Assembly: GCA_022496805.1 (NCBI GenBank)
Contig: CM040103.1
Span: 9,752,001-9,816,000 of the forward strand
Reading direction: 5' to 3'
DNA length: 64,000 nucleotides
Origin: Pohlia nutans
Lineage: Eukaryota > Streptophyta > Bryopsida > Bryales > Mniaceae
A program made the position numbers and the translations under genes. Below the pieces are notes generated by a model. It ran no database searches. It saw only the letters and a program-made list of their open reading frames with translations, and had not been told where the DNA came from. Of this stretch, positions 58,905-64,000 are shown piece after piece (the first letter of the stretch is position 1; every line of letters begins with the position of its first letter).

Positions 58905-59290
58905 CTATGTGAACACATGAAGCCGTAGGTAGACAAGTGCTATGCTCGGCATTGGAAGTTCTGGCTGTTGTGAATGATGGAGTCCACGCGTCCTTAGGCA
59001 GGAGTGAAGCTCCGAAACTTATCATGAATTCGTTGTTTGTGTCAGATAGGTTGTTGTAGAGCTTTGAGCAATGAAATGCTATGTTTGGAAAGACATTGAT
59101 TTGAGTCAGGTCGTCCATTGTCAATCGGTTGTTCATTGATTTTCCTTGGTTGTCTTGTACTGTTTGAAACAGTAATTTTCTTGAGGTTATGAGCGTGAAG
59201 TATTGAAGTATTCAGCTTGAATCGGCTCTGAAATATGATTGTTTGCTCACTTTAACTAGCCACCGATTTACTTGCACATTGTTTAATTTG
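58905..59290 (+). repeat. F-box 3' end retained after the PAH gene
   Basis: CACATGAAGCCGTAGGTAGA at 58914 matches the last F-box codons (HMKP, stop) and 3' UTR of copy 3. The match continues with GGAGTCCACGCGTCCTTAGG, GCTCCGAAACTTATCAT and CTGTTTGAAACAGTA. It now serves, at most, as the PAH gene 3' UTR. Confidence 0.75.
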
Positions 59291-60100
59291 TTTTCAAGCC
59301 CTCATCCACCTAGGTTATTACATAACTCAAATTGTTTAATAGAAATTTAAACTATGTAGACTCACCACAATTAACCACACCACAATTAGAGTCTAGGAAA
59401 AAACAGAAGCAAATGGAATTTATGTAATTAAACGTCCCTACTTTTGATGTCCTTATTTCCTTGTTTCGTTGTTAGAATCTCCAGTTTAATTTTATGTAAT
59501 TTTGCTACTCATTGTGAATTTGTGATGTGACGTAAAGCATTTGGACACATGTAGTCTTTTGACATACTAGTACAATGAAACTAAAGCCTTGTTTTTGAAA
59601 AATTCAAGTATGTCTCTAAGTTCTGCAGATCACACTTATTGCAAGCAAACCGGAATTGAAAATGATTACAATGGTTGCCTCTATTTAAATACCCTTTTGC
59701 AAGCACGTGTATTCCAAATTACACAACCAGTGACCCCTCATTAGCTAGTTTGCCACCTTATCTCTTACAAATTCCCTTCAAATGACTCATCATCCTCTCG
59801 TCCCCTTGCTCACCATGGAACTTCACTGTGACTCTTGCAAAGTTCTTTTTTCTTCACCATGAACTTTCATAAGTTCTTGTTGGATTCTTCTTGCTCGTCA
59901 TGGACTTTCACGATGTTTCTTGTTGAGTCCCTATTTCTCACCACGGCCTTTCTTTGTGTCTCTTGCAAGGCCCATTTTTGCTCACTATGTACTTTAATTT
60001 CTCCGTGCCTCTTGCAAGTTGCAAAGTCCCTCTTGCACACCAAGGAATTCCACCGCGTCTCTTGCAAAGCCCGTACATCCATTTGAAAGGGATGTGAGAG
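59291..60100 (+). repeat. R2 repeat, partial copy 5, with minisatellite
   Basis: From TAGGTTATTACATAACTCAA the sequence follows the R2 copies, with an internal deletion at about 59680 that skips ~0.7 kb. It ends in minisatellite units (59800-60090). Confidence 0.7.
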
Positions 60101-60472
60101 TCTATACAATCCATCCTGTTCCAGAGGTACTGCCGTCTAAACGCGCGGAGCCATAGATCCGCCCACATCCTTGGTTCATTCTAGGGGCTCGTATCCAATG
60201 GTCTCTCTTTTTAATTGCAATTACATGCAGTTTTTAGTCTGTTGCGGTTATCAGGGTTTGAAACGTTGAAATTATTCACGTTATAGCCAGTGAACTTGCC
60301 GGGGGTTTTTACCTGCTTTTCGATTTCTCTTTCGATCGCGGTTTGTCACCCTGTTTTTCAACTCTTTTCTCTAGCTCGGTTTCGGATTCTTAGTGCGCTC
60401 CCATCCGTTTGATATTAATTCTAGCTCTCAGGTTACAACAAGTTGATATTCTCTGCAAGTCCTTCTGCATTG
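60101..60472 (+). promoter_or_regulatory. F-box gene leader, copy 5, joined to the small gene
   Basis: An almost complete leader is present (TTCTAGGGGCT, GAACTTGCCGGGGGTTTTT, CTTTTCGATTTCTCTTTCG, AGCTCTCAGGTTA, GTCCTTCTGCATT). Where the F-box copies continue CCTTGTTGTGCAGCTATGG, this one switches at about 60472 to GCAGCTTAGAAAAGCAGATC, which is the small-gene 5' flank in sense orientation. Confidence 0.75.
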
Positions 60473-60530
60473 TAGCAGCTTAGAAAAGCAGATCGAATTC
60501 CGAAACGCAGAGCTCATGGAATTGAAGCTC

Positions 60531-60900
60531 ATGGACTCACGCGATGAGAGTTCCGTTCGGCAGGCGGCTCCGAATACGTGGGCTGTTGTTTGGCAGCTCC
60601 TGGCCCAGGCTATCGAGGAGATGGAGAAGAATTCCCCTGACTGGCACGTTGCTGCGGATCTCTTTGCCCAGGCTCTACAGAGCTGGACTACGAGTCTCCG
60701 GAGCAGATGACTTCCGATCTCCCTGATCGCTTGCGGGAGGCTCCAGCCGTTGAGAGTCGGGATAATTCGGACGAAGAAGTTCTGCAGATCAGGACCCTTA
60801 TTTCGCACGCTTTAATTTGTACATGGCTGGTGCTTCTGCGGCCAACGGCAATCACGTGGAAGAAGAGGCTGTTGAGGACGACGGTGTTGAGGATAATTAG
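60531..60900 (+). pseudogene. Unknown small-protein family, member C (frameshifted)
   Basis: MDSRDESSVRQAAPNTWAVV and SPDWHVAADLFAQALQ follow member B closely. A ~22-base deletion at about 60680 (missing the equivalent of AVDETLPGE) shifts the frame, and the ORF would end at 60710. The next block (MTSDLPDRLREAPAVES, EEVLQIRTLISHAL) is open in another frame from 60707. A further shift near 60810 puts the acidic end (ASAANGNHVEE ... DDGVEDN) in a third frame, with its stop at 60898-60900. An ATG at 60516 adds five codons (MELKL) not found in B. Its own promoter is missing and the F-box leader lies immediately upstream. Confidence 0.8.
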
Positions 60901-62439
60901 TTAGTCACTGATCAGGGAAGGAATTGGAATTATGGAGTAATGCTCAATCGGTGAAACCGTGTTTGAGACATCTAAAGCTGTGAATGATCCATGAGTTAGC
61001 TTTTTGTATGTTGGCTGTAATAAGAACCGGTTATTTGCTATTGATTATTGATTTTTCATGGTTAGACATTTGCTTTTTGGTTTACTGCTGGTTTTCCGTT
61101 TTCTATGGTTAGACATTTTCCTGGTTTTCTATGGTTAGACATGTGCTTTTTGGTTGATCATGGTTACTTAGATGTTTCTCCTTCTTTTGGTTTGATTGTT
61201 AGTGAAGGATTTTTAGTGAAAAAGTGAACTTGTGTGATATGAGGGTTTGTTTTCGTTGGTTAGACATCTGCTTTATAGTTTAAGTTTATCGGTTTTCCAA
61301 GATTAGACATTTTCCTTTTGGTTTACTACTAGTTTACCATGGTTAAATATTTCCTTTAAATTGGTTTACTATATGTTTAGCATGGTTAAATCTTTCTTTC
61401 TTTTTCTATTGGTTGAAAGGATTTTAGTGCAAAACTAAACTTTTGAGACATGAAGGTTTAATTGAGGAGAACGACATAGTTACCATTTTAGTGCAAAACT
61501 GATGAACAAAATAGACACTTTTTTCACGCCGACCTCAAACAAGATTGGGAGTTTCTATTTTTGGATTTGCAAAACTAATTTTTCGTGACATGAGGGCTTG
61601 ATAGTGGAGAACAACACAATTACCGTTAGCAGATGTCTTTTTCCCGATACTATGCTTTGCGGCAATGAGAAATGTGTCAACTCTATTGTTCTTGTAATGA
61701 GTTGCTTTTGTTTTTTTTCATAGGAAAGTTGGAATTGTCATCTAGTTAAACAATGCATTTTTTTGTTTTATTATTTCCTCCCCACATCACACTTGTCTGT
61801 ACTTAAGGTAGTAGCTAGTCTAGTAAGGTAATCATTAGTCGGAGCTAGTTCATATGTTGGAGCTTGTCATTGGTTGTGAGGACTGCAGAGAGAAGCAAAG
61901 CCCTAATATATTTGCTACATTTGGACTGAAATTTACTTGCTTCAAAAGAGTAGTAGGATAAACAATTCTTAACCAAGTTTTATTAAAAAATAGTCAATGT
62001 CGAAAATGTATATAAGGTACTAGCTTATATACAAAGTGAGTATTGTACTCTACTAGTGTGCATGTCCCTGTGTAGGCCCAATGTTTTCCTTGACTTAGTC
62101 ATGCTTTGTTAATTATTTATTTTATTTTTAGGATAATGTATCCGTAATTTTATTCACACTTTGGTGACTAATTTTGATTAAAAATTCATAACTTTCACAC
62201 CATAGGGGCACACCAATTCAATTTGCATGCAGAAGGCGATTTTTTTCGTGAGAATCTTGTATTAAACAATGGGCTCGTTTGCATTACAGAATGCAAGCAT
62301 ATAAAAATGCCAACACATAGAGACCGTTTGGATTACATAATGCTAACACATAGAAATGTGAACACATAGAAACCGAGTGGCAAAGTCTTTCATCACAAGC
62401 ATACACTTTGACAGCCCTTAGTATGTTTGAGGAAGAATA

Positions 62440-62930
62440 GAGTTATCCGCAAAGCGGTCCCAAGTAGGGTGACTAGACTATAGTTTTCAAAAAGAGAGGT
62501 TCAGTTCTCTATAAAAGTAGACATGTCAGTTGCCTGAAAAAAATTATAGGTCTGAAGTTTGAAGGGACCAAAAACGGTGCCTTTTAATTTCAGAACCTCA
62601 GTTTTTCTGCACCCTTGGAGAAAATAGCCTTAAGCTTTTAATATTTCAGCTTTAGCCAATCAACAATGGGCAAGGCGGAGCCCGCGGCGGGCCCGGCCCA
62701 GCCTGCTACAGGTGGCAGGCCTGGCCCTGCGCACTGCTCACTGCTTACCCTTATTATAACCTGCTTGTAAGGAGCAGGGCAGCAGTAATCCCTTATATAT
62801 TGAGAAAAATCCACCCCCCCCCCTCAACGCGCAGGTGGATTTCCGGTTCCCCAAAAAAATTGCATTCTGCTTGTGGGACTTAGGTTGAGTTTGCGGAAAA
62901 CTCTAATAGTTGACGCAAACACCAAAATAG
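62440..62930. other. Arm-specific insertion with GC-rich core and C-run
   Basis: The left arm runs across this position without it. The insert contains GGCGGGCCCGGCCCAGCCTG and neighbouring GC-rich sequence (62667-62733) and a run of ten C (62814-62823). Plant hAT elements often have GGGCC-rich ends, but terminal repeats and a target duplication could not be established. Confidence 0.45.
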
Positions 62931-64000
62931 TCTCACTGATCTCACTGAGACAGTGGTGCGTGCAAAGATAGACTTACGCATGTGCACATCATGCATGATT
63001 GGGACCGAGGAAAGCAGAGATACCTGAATGAGTGACCTGGAACTCACATAAGATCCCTTTCAAGCTCAATTTTCTATTATATCCAATTATCCATGATACA
63101 TTCTTTACTATTCTCCTTACAACAGCCTTCTTCTCGAATGTCCTTGAATGCCTGCATTGCATGTCAACCATTAACGAAACACACGATGCCAAACTCAAAT
63201 TCAGCGCTCAGTTCATTGATCCAGCATTCACTTAGTTCGGCCAAACTTGCACCAGATTCTGCTACTTTTCTGTGCATAATAAGCAAGTTGGATAAATTGT
63301 ACTTCTGACGAACTGCACTAAGGTAACTTCAATTTGGGAATGATTTATATTTAAATGACATCTCTAGAAGTGGAACATAGATTCGCACATCCTAGTTACA
63401 CCAATCTTTTTGGCAGTTTTGAGTAGGTTGAATGGGAACATTCTTTTGTCTTGTTTAAATAGTATTTATTTATTTACCAACACATGCAATGTGCATCACT
63501 GATTTTAGTGATATTGAATGTTGCAGTTTCTTGGTTTTCTCAGCAGTCAGCACAGTTTGAAATGTACACGAATTGAATGCAAAGTTTTCTCACCTCTAGT
63601 AAGAGCAGAGAGTAGAGCATTACTTTAGACAGTGGACCCCAAGCTCGGACACAAGTTAAGTGGGAGTGCGATTAGCATGGAACACTGAATGATAGTTACT
63701 TTAAACAATCAAGTAAATATGTCCTCCGCCATACTTCAAACTTTACGTATTGGTATCCAAGCTCCTTCAAATTTCGTGACACAGCTCGGTAGTGACATCG
63801 GATGACACTCTGCATTTAATATAATTTAATATAAAAGATGATTAGTATACATAGACAATAAGAATTTAAGTGGACCTTAAACACAAGGGAGTGCTTCTCA
63901 AAATAGGAACAAACAATGTAAGTACAAGGAAATCGGTGGCTAGTACAAGTGAGCAAATTCATTTCATTAAGAGCAAATTCAAATAGAACGCTTTAGGCTA

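Larger units (their letters stand above)
60473..64000 (-). repeat. Right arm of the large inverted duplication
   Basis: It is the reverse complement of 49218-53110 with indels. It still runs in register at the right window edge, so the duplication continues outside. It carries the broken small gene C, the mirrored minisatellite (61030-61400) and an unmatched insert at 62440-62930. No other gene is seen. Confidence 0.9.

Noticed and set aside
15049..64000. A CRISPR-like array or prokaryotic operon
   Set aside because: Repeats are long, diverged and without regular unique spacers. Coding regions are plant-type with introns in captured exons.

Overview
This window looks like nuclear DNA of a land plant. 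It is AT-rich and mostly non-coding. The coding sequences match plant families: an alpha-crystallin (HSP20-like) protein of the plant nuclear type, F-box proteins, a SIN3-type PAH1 domain, and exons of COP9 signalosome subunit 3 (CSN3) and proteasome inhibitor PI31. Non-autonomous DNA transposons (MITEs) are abundant and I saw no LTR retrotransposon. A bryophyte is plausible, but I cannot name the species.

Layout: (1) 1-5001: a GC-rich promoter-like region, a probably intron-containing 5' leader, and an HSP20-like gene. (2) 5002-15048: AT-rich DNA with MITEs, including a 3.4-kb TTAA-flanked element (11683-15048) carrying exons of PI31 and CSN3 plus a broken Ulp1-type peptidase. (3) 15049-64000: repeated modules. 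The fullest form is a long intergenic repeat, a ~44-bp minisatellite, a conserved gene leader, an F-box coding region, a 3' flank, and a small gene of an unknown family on the opposite strand.

The F-box gene occurs three times. Copy 1 (16092-17612) lacks the F-box by an in-frame 141-bp deletion and has a premature stop. Copy 2 (28327-29967) has ATG changed to GTG and a Trp codon changed to TAG. Copy 3 (47229-48908) is intact, 559 codons. In a fourth module the coding region is replaced by a solo SIN3-like PAH1 domain of 141 aa (58479-58904) that keeps the F-box 5' flank and 3' end. In a fifth, the F-box leader runs into a copy of the unknown small gene (60531-60900). One leader cassette therefore precedes three unrelated coding sequences.

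The end of the window is one arm of a large inverted duplication: 49218-53110 and 60473-64000 are reverse complements. The small-gene family has three members: 40488-39997 (tail frameshifted from acidic to basic), 53061-52678 (intact) and 60531-60900 (broken). Nested MITEs give empty and filled sites that order the duplications and insertions. Only four coding regions look intact: the HSP20-like gene, F-box copy 3, the PAH1 gene and small-gene copy B; small-gene copy A is open but altered.
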